Notes under the pieces: model-generated | Databases searched by the model: none | What the model saw: only the letters and a program-made list of their open reading frames with translations | What the model was told of the DNA's origin: nothing | NCBI GenBank assembly: GCA_025558095.1 | Contig: JAIVFI010000002.1 | Location: forward strand, 930,001-994,000 | From: Hyaloraphidium curvatum | Taxonomy: Eukaryota > Monoblepharomycota > Hyaloraphidiomycetes > Hyaloraphidiales > Hyaloraphidiaceae | Length of the DNA stretch: 64,000 nucleotides | Direction of reading: 5' to 3' | Made by a program: the position numbers and the translations under genes | Shown: positions 39,108 to 54,650 of the stretch, one piece after another | Numbering within the stretch: position 1 is the first letter of the stretch | Layout of the letters: each line of letters starts with the position of its first letter

Positions 39108-40838
39108 TCAAGCCATTTCGTAGAGCTTTTCCAGTTTGGCGAGGTCGCCCTGGTGATCGCCAGGGCTTTTGCGCAAGTGATCGAAGACTGCGCTCGTAGC
39201 TGCAACGGATTGATCAAACAATTTGCCAACCCAATCTCGCTCGTTCAACCTGCCTGCTTTGTCCGCCTTGGACATGAACATGACGCACATTGAGAATCGG
39301 CTCAGTTCGGATAGGACTTGCAGCACGCGCACGATGTCTGCTGGTGTATCCCGCCTCGACGACGGTCATTCTCAACGTCAGACAATGAGGCGAGGCAACT
39401 TACTCCGTGTAGAAAGTCAGCAGAATCGCCATGATCTGCGACAAATGCTGGCTTTCAAGCCCGCCCTTCATTATTGTTGACAGCGTTTGTGGGCCAAGCG
39501 ACTGCGGCGTGTATCTTGTCAGAGGAAGCGACAATCGCCAGTCCAACAGCCACAAGACCTTCAGGTAAAGATAGCAAGCCTCTGGATCCTTGCGGAGGCT
39601 TCTCCAATCGCGCTCAAAGTCCAGCATGGAAGTCGGCGGTGGAGGGATCTTCTTGGTGGTGCTCGATGGCGACGGCGTGGCAGCACTTGCAGCGACCGGA
39701 GTCAGCCCAGCATCGCGGCTCGCGCTCTCCGTCCCGACGACCGCATCGACGCTCGCGGCAATTGCAGCGACGCGAGTGCTTGCTGTCACATCGGGCTCCG
39801 CTTCCTTGGGCACTTCCGGGGGAATTGCGTCGACCGAATCGACTTCCTCGATCGTCATCCTTCGTGATTCCTGCGCCTTTGTAGGGGGCAAATCCGGCGT
39901 CGCCGAGTCCACTTCCTCAATCTTCATCCTGCGACTGGAAGGCTGACGTGTCCTCTCCGGCTTCGGCACGCCGGCCAGTTTGGCCAGCTCGCTTTGCACG
40001 TCCTTGTTTCCTGGATCCAGCGCTGCCGCCTTCTGGAGATCTACAGGGTGTTAGATATGTTGGTCCGAAGCTCTCACAGAAACCAACCTTGTCGGGCATC
40101 TTCCAGCCTGACAAGCTCCCTCCTGGCGATCCCACGCCGCCACAGGGCCTTGACGTTTTGCGGATCGAGGTCAAGTCCTCGGGTGCAGTCCGATTCTGCA
40201 GCCTCGTAATCGCCTTTCTTCAGGTGCGCCATGGCCCGGTTGAAGGAGAGCACTGCGTTCTTGGGATCGAGCTTCATTGCCTTCGTGTAGTGTCGGATGG
40301 CGCTGTCGTAGTCGCCGACTTTGAAGAAACCGTTGCCCTATCCATGGCATGAGAAGAAGCGGATGTATCGGGGTTGCAGGTAGAGTACCTTATCTTTCTC
40401 TCGGCCCGCAGCCTCTTTCGGGTCCGCGATCAGAGCAGTGTCCTCCTCATCATGGTCAGCAGCTTCCTAGAATGCTCAATCAGCAAGCGGATGATAGTGT
40501 TGCGGCAGAGCACCTGCCTGTGCGAATCTGTCCCAGGCACGATAGTCGTCGGAGGCTATTCGCGGAGCAGCGGGTGAAGGTTCCGGGCTTGTGCCCGATC
40601 TAACCGAGCCTCTTATAGGAGGTAAGACCCTCTGAGGAACAAGAGCCGTTGAGCCAACGCTCCGACACAGGAAGACGTCCACCTCCACCTGTTTCCCGGC
40701 AGCATCGTCGGCGTACCGTTGATCCTTGATCGAGATCTCCTTCACCCATGAAGAAAGCTCCTTGACACTATCCCTCAAAGCATCCTGACTTTGCCTTATG
40801 GCCCACTGAGCCCGGGACGAAAGGTGCCGATCACCCAT
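39108..40838 (-). CDS. RPAP3/Tah1-like TPR co-chaperone (R2TP complex)
   Basis: RPAP3 links Hsp90/Hsp70 to RuvBL1/2 in assembly of RNA polymerase II, snoRNPs and PIKKs. There are several short introns; the approximate coding blocks run from 40838 down to 39108. The N-terminal helix LRDSVKELSSWVKEISIKDQ matches RPAP3. A TPR module follows (GNGFFKVGDYDSAIRHYTK, AVLSFNRAMAHLKKGDYEAA, NVKALWRRGIARRELVRLE). Then comes a linker with a duplicated segment (RRMKIEEVDS, RRMTIEEVDS). The RPAP3_C domain is FERDWRSLRKDPEACYLYL, then SQIMAILLTFYTE and VLQVLSELSRFSMCVMFMS. Only one TPR array is visible, against two in human RPAP3. The start at 40838 is the first ATG in frame. Confidence 0.82.
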
Positions 40839-41121
40839 TCGTCGGCGACAAGGGTTCCCACGCGTCAGGCGTTGCAGCAGAACACGATGCGGCACGGGAA
40901 TAGAGTTTCAGCACATCTTCGAAAGCATTTGGACTCGGGCAGCCGACCTGAGCCTCCTCCATTGCCCCGGTCGCGTGGTGTCAAAGCGAGGGACGACAAT
41001 AACACCCGGGCTGGGCGGCGGGGCCCGCCACACCTTCGAATCCCGGACGGATCTTGGACGAGAGAGACGGAACCCCCGGTAAAAAGATTCGTTTCGGAAC
41101 GCTTTTGCAAGAGAACAAAGA

Positions 41122-41940
41122 ATGGAGGGCCTGCCGGTGCCGAGTGGGCACGTTTCCCGGGAGGAGTTCCTGAAGCTCGAGGAAGAACTCTTTGACGCCC
41201 GGCGGGCGTACGAGGAAGCTTCCGAGCTGGAGAGGGAGATACGTGCAGAGCTCGAAATGGAGGCCGAACGGCGGGAGGCAGAATGCCAGCGCCTTCGCAC
41301 GCGGCTTCGCTCCGTTGAGGAACAGCTCGAGCGTTCCGACGCGAAACTCAGAGCCATGCTGGAGGAACGGGGTGCGCTGCACACCAAACTGGAACAGCTT
41401 CGGGCCAGCGAGATGAAGCTCAAGCGGCGCTCTGTCTCGCTCGAGCAGGATTGCGACGAGCTCGAGTCGAACCTTCGCGTGACTTCGACCAGCGTCCAAC
41501 AACTGGAAGAGCAATATGCCGCAGTTGTCGAAGAGAACGCCTGGTTGCTCGCGCGCGTCGATGAAGCGGAAGAGCGAGCGCAGAGGCTGAAGGATGCAAA
41601 CCGGGAGCTCGAGGATGAACTTGCTGCCAAAGGCCGCGCAAGCGACGCGGGTGCCGAGGCGCGTCCCGACGCTCCAGCAGTTACAGTGCCTCTGGTTCCC
41701 GCGAACTTCTTGGCCATGAGCGAGGACGCACTGCGGGAGTACATAGCGGCTCGAGAGGATCAGCTGCTGCGGGAAGAAAAGGACATCAGCATCCTCCGAA
41801 ACCTGCTGCGAAGCCGGAAGGAGTCGAAGCTAAAGAAGCTAGCCGCCGGACTGCATCTTGCACCGACCCCAAAGAAGCAGTCCCAGTCGAAACTCGGGCG
41901 GCGCATCAGCCGTCTATTCCACAAAGACGCCAATCAATAG
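41122..41940 (+). CDS. NudE/NDEL1-like coiled-coil dynein regulator
   Basis: Probable partner of LIS1 and dynein in nuclear migration. A single open frame of 272 residues is almost entirely coiled coil up to about residue 180, with heptads beginning at EEFLKLEEELFDARRAYEE. The segment SLEQDCDELESNLRVTSTSV followed by LEEQYAAVVEENAWLLARVD matches the NudE region, which usually reads LEQ.NDDLER..R.T..SLED and NAFLE.ELDE. A second short helix (LREYIAAREDQLLREEKD) and a basic tail (LGRRISRLFHKD) follow. NudE identity is by pattern; a generic coiled-coil protein is the alternative. Confidence 0.65.
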   Translation: MEGLPVPSGHVSREEFLKLEEELFDARRAYEEASELEREIRAELEMEAERREAECQRLRTRLRSVEEQLERSDAKLRAMLEERGALHTKLEQLRASEMKLKRRSVSLEQDCDELESNLRVTSTSVQQLEEQYAAVVEENAWLLARVDEAEERAQRLKDANRELEDELAAKGRASDAGAEARPDAPAVTVPLVPANFLAMSEDALREYIAAREDQLLREEKDISILRNLLRSRKESKLKKLAAGLHLAPTPKKQSQSKLGRRISRLFHKDANQ

Positions 41941-42029
41941 GTTTGGCTGTTCTGCCGGATATCTGGTATCTGGTATCAAATGAAACAGGAAACGGCCCAA
42001 ATGCGTCCCCAATAGCGTCCCATTGCCCG

Positions 42030-46519
<4,490 letters not shown>

Positions 46520-46745
46520 CGCGCGATCGCCCGCCAACATGGCCTTGGGCTCGCGAATGGGCCGACAGTCCCGGTGTGATCGGTGCCGCCACGCTGGCCG
46601 CCACAGCGAATAGGGGTCTCTCCCTCGAAGCGCAAGGCGCACACAACCCGAGACATAAGACTTCCGGGACATCGGACGGGCCAAACAACCTGCCACAGCG
46701 GTGTCTTCTTCAACCGCGGCCGAAACTTGGACGATTAGCGGAGCG

Positions 46746-48586
46746 ATGGGCTCGCACGAGCCGCACCGCGAGGGGAGCAATACTCCAAAGCGCCGGCGGC
46801 ACCTCCCCACCGCCGCGCTCCTGGCACTGTGCTTCGGACTTTGCTGCATGCTTGGACTTGCGGAGGGCTACCGCCTCCAGGAGAGGGGGCCGGCGCTCGG
46901 CGCACGGGTTGCGCTGCGGGAACAGGCCTGGCGGAATAGAAACGGACCGCATCGGGCCGCCGCGGCCCTGCTCCGGCGCCAGGCCGAAGCGACGTCTTTG
47001 GCGACGCTGCCGATGACGAAGGCAGCTGCCAAGACCACGAAGGCTGCGGCGGCGCCTTCGGCGACTTCGTCCCGGGCCCCAGCGGTCAAAACGACCCCCG
47101 CTCCGACCGCAACCGTTACCATTACGGCGCCGTCGGTCATCCTCACCCAAATAGCGACCACCATCGTCTCGACAGTCATCAGCACTGGCATGGTGCAGAC
47201 GTGAGTCGGCCAGTGCGCTGTTGGTTGATTCCGACGCTAACTTGATTGCCAGCCCGGTCGCCACATGCGTCGTCGAGGCTGCCGAACGTGCGATGGCCCG
47301 CATGGCCCGCTCGCGTAGAGCAAGGGCGACGCCGTCGGACCCTTTGACTGCCACCGTGACCGTCACGGAGGCCACTTGGACCTCGACGACCATCGTCACC
47401 ACTACCCTCGTGGATGCTCTCTACGGGCAGATCGAGCGCAAAATCATCACCCTCGGCCCGAACTCTTACAGTGAGTTCTAAAGCACCTCAAGAGCTACAG
47501 TGAACTAACCGATCTCCGCGACCAGTTCTTCCCGTCCTGCCCACGGCGCGGGCAAGGTTGCCGTTCTGCGAAGGGGAAACAACCACAGTCTCAACGACCA
47601 CGACCACGAGCACGACGCGGAAAACGACGACGACCAAGTCTGCCGGGCCCTTGGCGGCCACGCTGACTCTCCCGCCGGACACCTCGCCCCTGGACCCGAC
47701 GGACGTGACGGTGCCTACCACCACGGATGGCGGAGCCCTGGAGACGGACCCGGCCACGGCTTCCAACTACGGCCTGAGTTTCTGCGTGCAGGTCTTTGGC
47801 TCCGGGAGCATCCGCACGACCTGCGCGGACGTCTGCTCCTTCTTCCTCGAGAGCACCGACGCTGCCAACATCATGGCGTGCAACAAGATGTGCCGATCGG
47901 TGGCGCAGACCACGGGGTCCTTCACCACCTCGTGCTCCGCGATCTTCCGCGACATTCTAACGGACACGGGTGCCGTGCCCGGCGGCTCATCCGGCGGCGG
48001 CTCGTCCGGAGGGAACACCGGGGGCACGGACGACGGCTTCGTCACCGGCATCGCGCAGCCGACCGACCAAACGCAGCCCGAGGTTCCGGCTGCGACGCCG
48101 ACGAAGGATCCCATGGGCGGCATTGCCACCGTGCTTCCTTCCCGTGACCCGACGCTGCCGCAGGTCACGACAATCTACGAGACGATCTGGGTGGACCCCA
48201 CCCCGGTGGTCGACGCCACCCCCACGATCGTCGACTTCACCGTCCCTTCCCTGGCGGAAGAGTCGACGAGCACCGCCCCGCCGAGGACCTTCGACTTTGC
48301 CCAGTCGTCCGAGGTTCCGACCGGCGAGGACCGGCCGACTTCGACCCGCAAGACGACGAGCCGATCGACGGGCCTGAAGCTGATTTCGAGCCCTACGAGC
48401 AAGGCGCCGACATCGACGCTTATACCCATCTTGCTCGCGAACCAGAACAACAACCTGATCTCGACGTCGGACGTGAGCGATCCGATCGTTCAGGGGTCTG
48501 GGGCCGCCAACACGGCCGGGTTCCGGACATTGGCGTCGCTGGCAGCGGGGCTCTCCGCAGCGTTCCTTCTTAGCGCATGGGCATGA
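46746..48586 (+). CDS. Ser/Thr-rich secreted protein, probable GPI-anchored cell-surface protein
   Basis: Exons are 46746..47200, 47253..47470 and 47526..48586 (577 residues); introns of 52 and 55 nt carry CTAAC-type branch points. A basic N-terminus precedes a hydrophobic signal segment (PTAALLALCFGLCCMLGLA). The mature part is dominated by Thr/Ser/Ala/Pro, with runs such as TTTVSTTTTTSTTRKTTTTK. A cysteine-bearing island follows (SFCVQVFGSGSIRTTCADVC, CNKMCRSV). The end GSGAANTAG plus a hydrophobic tail (LASLAAGLSAAFLLSAWA) fits a GPI-attachment signal. No enzymatic motif is visible. The expected role is as a heavily O-glycosylated wall or surface protein; the function is unknown. Confidence 0.75.
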
Positions 48587-48634
48587 TTACTCTATGGAAA
48601 CCTGTGTCTATAGATTGCATCTGTGTCGCATCGC

Positions 48635-49963
48635 TCATTGCTTCGTTTTGGGCTGACCGTCCTCCGCCAAGAGCGACACCTTGAGGTCCCAGCCCTTGGC
48701 CAGCACCTGCGGCCCGGGCCCGACCCGCGTGTGGATCATCCTCTGTATGCTTCCTGGCGCCTGCACCGGGAATTTGAGGGCCTCGGCGAGCTCCTTGATC
48801 GCTGCCGAGCCTGCCGCGCCCTTTGCAACCTCGACGAGTCCGCCGGTGCCGTAGAAGGCCTCGTCCGAAGCCGATTCCGGCTTGGGGAAGAGGAGGGATG
48901 CCAGGGCCACGAATTCGGCAACGTTCTCCTTTGGCATGTAAATAACGGCATTGGGCCCGGCGTCGAACGTGTACGCCACCCGGTAGCCCTCGCCCTTGGC
49001 TTTGTAGTGAGCATTGTACCGCGTGACCAGCTGGATGATGCTGCGCGAGACATCGTTCAGGTAAAAGATGGGCGGGAAGGTGTCCAAGCACGTCGCGTGG
49101 AACTGGTTCGAGTCCTTCATGGTGAGCTCGGCAAAGGCGTCAAAGTCCCTGGCCAGGATGGCCTTTTTCATCAGCTCCATCCGCTCGGGCACCGAGTGGT
49201 CGATGCGCCGCTTGATAAGGTCCGAGGTCTCCACGGTCTCCTGCATGCCCTCGGTCGAGCCGACGCCCTTCTTGGCGTCCGAAACCACCATGATCAGGGC
49301 CTCCATCTCGGGCCAGTGCGACTCGGGGGCCACCTGCACGGCCTCGGAGTCCGAGCCGTCCGGTTTCGACCCCATCTCCCAGGCGACGTAGCCGCCAAAG
49401 ACCGAGCGGCACGCGGAGCCCGAGCCCACGCGCGCGAGCCGCGAGATCTCGGAGCCCGACATGGGCAGCTCAAACACGGTTGCGAGGGCAAACACCAGCG
49501 CGGCGTACCCCGCGGCGGACGATGCGAGCCCGGCGGCGGTCGGGAAATTGTTTTCCGAGCAGATGTGCAGCTTGTAGGTCGAGAGGCTGGGGAGCGTCCC
49601 GCCCGAGGCGTCCTCCATCGCTTTGCGCGCCTTCCGCGAGTCCTCCAGGCAGTTGAGCAGTCGCCGGCTGGCGGGGATCGACTCCTCCTTGCCGTTCAGC
49701 CACAGGCGGTCCTGGTCGAACGACGGCGAGGCGCGGATCGTGGTCGTCGTCTTGAGGTCATCCTGGTGCAGCGTCACCGAGAGCGACGAGTTGGTCGGGA
49801 GAAGCAACTTAGTGTCCCGCTTGCCCCAGTACTTGATAACTGCGATGTTGACGGGGCCTCTGCAGGTCCACGAGGGCCGGACGGTTCAGGAAACGCGGGG
49901 AGAAAGACGGGACTCGAGGACCCACGAGACCGTCACCTCGGCATCGGACGACGAGACCGGCAT
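48635..49963 (-). CDS. Mevalonate diphosphate decarboxylase
   Basis: ATP-dependent step that makes isopentenyl diphosphate for sterol and isoprenoid synthesis (ERG19/MVD1). Exons are 49963..49926 and 49859..48635 (420 residues), with one 66-nt intron. The splice gives EVTVSGPVNIAVIKYWGKRD, continuing as TKLLLPTNSSLSVTLHQDDL. GHMP-kinase-fold features are SENNFPTAAGLASSAAGYA (ATP-binding and catalytic-Ser loop), RVGSGSACRSVFGGYVAW, VSDAKKGVGSTEGMQ and AYTFDAGPNAVIY (catalytic Asp). It is divergent from U1-70K with 179 bp between the ATGs. Confidence 0.96.
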
Positions 49964-50142
49964 CGCGAGGGAATGTGGCGATGCGGCTCTCTCGAATGTC
50001 GGGGTCGCCTGTCCGTTGGCAGTACCGCGCGCGCGAATGCAAGCTTCTAGAGGTGTGAGGCAGGGGACCGTGCGGAACCGACCTTCCCCTCATCAGTCGC
50101 CGTTTCTCTCGTTCCCATCCGGGCCGGGCGGCCGCCGGCGCC

Positions 50143-51592
50143 ATGACGTCCACGCTGCCGCCCAACCTGCTGAAGCTCTTCACGCCGCGGCCCGCGCTGC
50201 CGTTCGTCGAGCCGGTCGACAAGGACACGGCCAAGCTGCCGAAGCCAAAGTTCCTCGGCCTCGCCGCCTTCGTCGACCGCGCAAAGGGCCACGACCCCGA
50301 GTACGTGCGGACCGAGACGCACAAGGAGCGGCACGACCGCATCGTGGGTGGAACACGCGCCGCGCCGCGTCGGACGCGTCGCCGACGCCATCCTCCCCTC
50401 CCGCCGGGCTGCGCACCCGCCGCATTCAGGCCGCCGAGAACAAGGAAAAGGCGGACGAGGCAATCAAGGCTGCGCTCGCGGAATGGGACCCGTCCTCGGA
50501 CCCCAACGTCAAGAGCGACCCGTACCGCACGCTGTTCGTCGGCCGCCTGGTGGGCGTCGCGTTTCCCTGCGTCCTCCCGGCCAATCGCTGACCAATTTCC
50601 GTGCTCTGCTCTCTGGCTGCGAACCGCATTGTTTTCGGGCGCGCAGTCGTACGAGACGACCGAGAAGACGCTTGCGCAGGCGTTCGAGACGTACGGAGCC
50701 ATCCGAACGGTAGGGAAAAGCGCATCCGCGCGCCAATCGCGGATGATCCAACGGTAGGGCTCGCTAGGTCACGGTGGTGAAGGATAAGGAAGGTAAATCG
50801 CGCGGCTACGGGTTCGTCGAGTTCGAAAGCGAGCGGGACCTGAAGAACGCCTTCAACGACGCCGACGGCATGAAGATCGACGGCAGGCGGTGCGTCGTCG
50901 ACGTCGAGCGCGGCCGGACGGTCAAGGGCTGGAAGCCGCGGCGCCTGGGCGGCGGGCTCGGCGGCACCCGGGTCGGCAAGCCCGAGCAGAATCAGAAGCA
51001 CAGCGGCCGGGACCACTCGGGCAGGGACACGCTCCCGCCCGGCATGAGGGACTCGTACGGCCCCCCGCCTTCTTCCTCCTACGGGGCCGCGCCGTCGTAT
51101 CGCGGGCCGCCCAGGGATTACGGCGGCGGCGGCGGCTACGGGGGAGGAGGCTACCGCGGCGGCCCGCCCCCGCCCGGCCCGGGCTACTACCGCGACCGCG
51201 GTCCGCCGCCACCGCGCGACTATCGTGGCGGCGGCGGCGGGTGGGGCGACCGCGGGTACGGCCCGCCCATGGGCAACGGCTACGGCCCGCCGCCCTACCC
51301 GCCGCGCGACTACGACCGCCCGCGGGTGAGGGTCGAGGAGCGCCAGGCGCCGGGCGACTCCGGGCGCAACTCGCCCCCCGAGCCCGGGGCGATCATCGAG
51401 AAGGAGCCGTACGGGCGGGACAGGGACCGGCGCCGCAGCCGGAGTCCGGAACGCAGGAGGTCGCGGAGCAGGGAGCGGAGGGACGATTCGAGGCGGAGGT
51501 CGAGGAGCAGGGACAGGGACCGGAGGGACGATTACAGGCGGAGGAGCAAGAGCCCGAGGGACCGGACGAGGAGCGACCGCGACAGCAGGTAG
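50143..51592 (+). CDS. U1 small nuclear ribonucleoprotein 70 kDa
   Basis: U1 snRNP protein that binds U1 stem-loop I and helps define 5' splice sites. Exons are 50143..50343, 50430..50549, 50647..50709 and 50768..51592 (402 residues). The N-terminus [20 protein letters not shown] is diagnostic. Next come [21 protein letters not shown] and the RRM (RNP2 LFVGRLSY; RNP1 [10 protein letters not shown]), then [20 protein letters not shown] and [11 protein letters not shown], all family hallmarks. The C-terminus is Gly/Pro/Tyr-rich and then an RS/RD-rich tail ([18 protein letters not shown]), the target of SR kinases. Confidence 0.96.
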
Positions 51593-52554
51593 CTGGCGCG
51601 TGTGTGGGTTCTTTGCCGTACGTTGTCGCTTGTCCCTCGCTGACGGTCACTAGCAGATTCAGAGGTGCTGCAAACATGTACAGGGAGAAGGAATGCTCTC
51701 GCCGGGACATTTTCTCCGCCGCTGCTTCGGGAGGTACCGGGGTCTCGCGGTGTCGACGATCGCCCCATCAATGCCGAAGCTAGAGCGACGTCCGCGACGA
51801 TCGCGGGCCGGTATGTTGCTCTACACCGGTCCCGCTTTGCAATCACGGATACAGATGGGCTTTGCTGGGCTCGCTCGGTGGTTGTGGCGGCACCCAGGTT
51901 GCTCGCCTTGAGATCGGGCACGAATCGTCCGAATCCCCGGTTGCCGCCGATCGGGAGGCCGTTGGAGAACCATCTGCAATGCCATAGATTATGTCCGGCG
52001 GGCGGCCGCGTTCCCAACGGGACGATCTCGTGTTCGCTCGAACGGGGCCCCATCTCCTCCCCCGCGGTCGCGTCCCCCACTCCACCCCGCCTGAGCGCCG
52101 CTCCCAGGCCGCCGGCGGCTCGGGCGACCCTTGCTTAGGCGGCTGCCGGAGTCTCGCGGCCCGGGGAGCGCCGCCGGCGTCGGGGCAGGCGTTCCATCCC
52201 GGCCCGCCCGCCCGCGCGGGAGGCCGCCCCCGCTTCCCCAGGCCGCGGCGCCCGTGCGGACTCCGCCGGGCGGCTTTCGGGCCTCGTCCCCGGCGGCGGG
52301 CATCGCCGCGGCCCGCTCGGACGCCCGCCCGCGCGGCGGCTCTTCCCCCCGCGCGCGACCCGCGCTGCGCAGACGCTCGCCCCGCACCCCTCTGGCCGCC
52401 GTCTGACGGACCGGAAACCGCTCCCACGGACTTTTAGGACTGTCGGGCACCGCGGACCGCGCCGCCGTGCATGCCGGCCCGGACCCGCCAGCCCGGAACT
52501 GGACGACCCCTGCGGACCGGCCTCGCGTAGGCCTCCGGCCCCGGAACACACCCG
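51593..52554. other. 962-bp intergenic stretch, no gene recognised
   Basis: This is between U1-70K and the Ada3 gene, both on the plus strand. The last about 450 bp are extremely GC-rich, so long frames are open on both strands by composition alone. None shows a motif or a plausible ATG plus splice structure. It probably holds the U1-70K 3'UTR and the Ada3 promoter. Confidence 0.4.
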
Positions 52555-54462
52555 ATGGCCGCTGCAACCGCCGCAGCGGCCGGCCCGGTCGCCGCCCTGG
52601 CGCAGCTGAACCCCGTGCTCCACGATGGGGGCCCGAATGAAATCACCCTCACCTACGGCTTCACCCCGCAGCAGGCGCGGCTCGGCGTCGCGCCGCCGCA
52701 GACGCCGGAGCTCGACCGGATCCGCCAGAGCCTGGACGTGATGCGGACAAACGCCACAAAGACCGTGCGGACGCTGCAGGCCAACATGGACGTGGTCGGC
52801 GAGTTCCTCAAGTCGCAGAACGCGCTGGTGCAGCCGGCATCGCCGGCCTCCGAGGCCGCACCGGGGCTTCCGGTGCCGAAAAAGATCAAGATCACGCTGC
52901 CGAATCCCGCCGTCGACAAGCTGAAGTCTGCGACTTCCAGCCGGCCGAGACTGCCGGAGGGAACGTGGGTTGTTGTGTCTCCCACGCGAGTCCGCCCCGT
53001 GCTCACGGCAACCCCGCCGCCGCAGTCCGGAACCCCTTTCTTCCTCGCAGCAGCGCCGCAAACGGCAGCACAGCGAGATGCTGGCAGAGAGCGCCCCTCG
53101 TGAGTGCTCTGCGGACTGGGGAAGACCTTGCCTGAACTTCGGTGCCAGCCAACGCCATCTACAGCATGAGGGTGGAAAACACCGTCGTGCACATCACCCA
53201 GGACAACAAGATGAAGGTGATCGTGCAGGCTCGGCCGTCCGCCGACGCTCGTTCGAAGCAGAAGAACAAGGTGCGAAGCCTCGCCTCGCGGGCAAAGCTC
53301 CCTCTGACCCTCGATCCGCAGAACAAGAGCGGCACCACCGGCGGCAGCAGCAACAACTCCTCCGTCCCCACTCCTCGCAGGCCGGAAACCCCCACCCTGG
53401 CGCCCGGCGAGGACGTCTACGGCACCGCGCAACCCACCATGCACGGCGTCCCTCTCGATGGCGACTTCACAAAGCTGTCCAAACCCCAGAACCAGATTCC
53501 CTACGACCAGTTTTGGCGTTTTGTGGACCAGTTCTGGCGCCCCCTCGTGGAGGACGACCTCGCGTGGCTGCAGAACCCCGGCGACGGGATGCAGGTCTAC
53601 GCCATCCCCCCGCTGGGCAAGCCCTTCGTGCAGCAGTGGGACGAGGAGGACCGCATCCTCATGCTCAATTCGGCCTCGGAACTGACCTCGCGGCCGGGCG
53701 AGGGCAGCGAGTTCCGGTACGAGAACGACGTGCTGGTGCCCGGGGACGCGGTCCTCGGGCCCTTCACGGAGCGGACGCTGCAGGCGCTGGTGCAGGAGGA
53801 CCTGTTGGACTCGGGTTCGGTGGCCTCGCATGCGAGCGATGCCGAGACGCTCGTGCAGCCGATTCCGGAGCACGTGCCCAGCAGGACGAAGCAGGACCTC
53901 GCGGACCTGGAGGAGCGCATCAAGATCGAGCTGCAGTACATCGACCTTGCGCCGCCACACGAGGTAACCCAGCTTGCATCGCGGTGCCCGTCCCATAGAT
54001 TTGCTGACTCCCTTTGTGCGCAGGCCTCTGCTTCGGAGGGCCAGGAGGACGAAATCACGAACCAGCTGCGGCGCGCGCAGAACCAGCTCCGGCAGCAGGT
54101 CGAGCGCAACATGCGCCTGAAATCCCGCATCCACGAGGTCGCCCTCAAGTGGCTCGCGTACCAGGAGTACCTGTCCGTCAAGGACGAGCTCGAGCGGCAG
54201 ATCCAGGACGCCTACGCGCGGCGCTTCGTGGGTACCCCTTCCGGCGCATACGCATGCACGGGCCTTACCCCCCCCGCAGCGCACCATCAAAAAGAAGAAG
54301 AAGGCGGGGGAGCGGCCGGTGACGCAGTACGTCAAGCCGCTGGTGGGCGACAACGCGGGGCTGCTGATCGCAAAGAGGCGGCAGTGGATCGAGAAGGCGG
54401 GGCCGGCGTTCGATCTCTCGCGCAAGGAGCGGCAGCCGCTCTTTTTAAATGTAGACGGGTAA
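52555..54462 (+). CDS. SAGA/ADA complex subunit Ada3 (Ngg1)
   Basis: Ada3 bridges Ada2-Gcn5 within the histone acetyltransferase module. The coding blocks start at 52555 (Ala-rich start, then ITLTYGFTPQQARLG). A second block from about 53147 includes ANAIYSMRVENTVVHITQ and FVDQFWRPLVEDDLAWLQ. A third starts near 54025 and a last from about 54288 to 54462. The C-terminal Ada3 domain is recognised by LEERIKIELQYIDLAPP, then EGQEDEITNQLRRAQNQLR, ALKWLAYQEYLSVKDELERQ and YARRF joined to RTIKKKKKAGERP. It ends with GDNAGLLIAKRRQWIEKAGP. The middle is low-complexity. The first intron boundaries are not fixed. Confidence 0.85.
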
Positions 54463-54650
54463 TTGATGCGGCCGAGCGGCGTCTCCACGGTCCGATCGGC
54501 GCCTGTGCCTCCTTTGTTGACAGCCCGGCGTCGGCGAGTCCGCAGCAGCCGACGCTCCCCCCGACCCTCCAGGGCCCTCCCTTAGACAGGTCCACCCTGT
54601 CGACCTCCTAGGAATATTGCCAGCGGCTGACGGCGAGCGGCGGCCCGGCC

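Noticed and set aside
51843-52567. Overlapping minus-strand frames upstream of Ada3
   Set aside because: They are composition-driven open frames rich in Arg/Gly/Ala with no recognisable domain or start.
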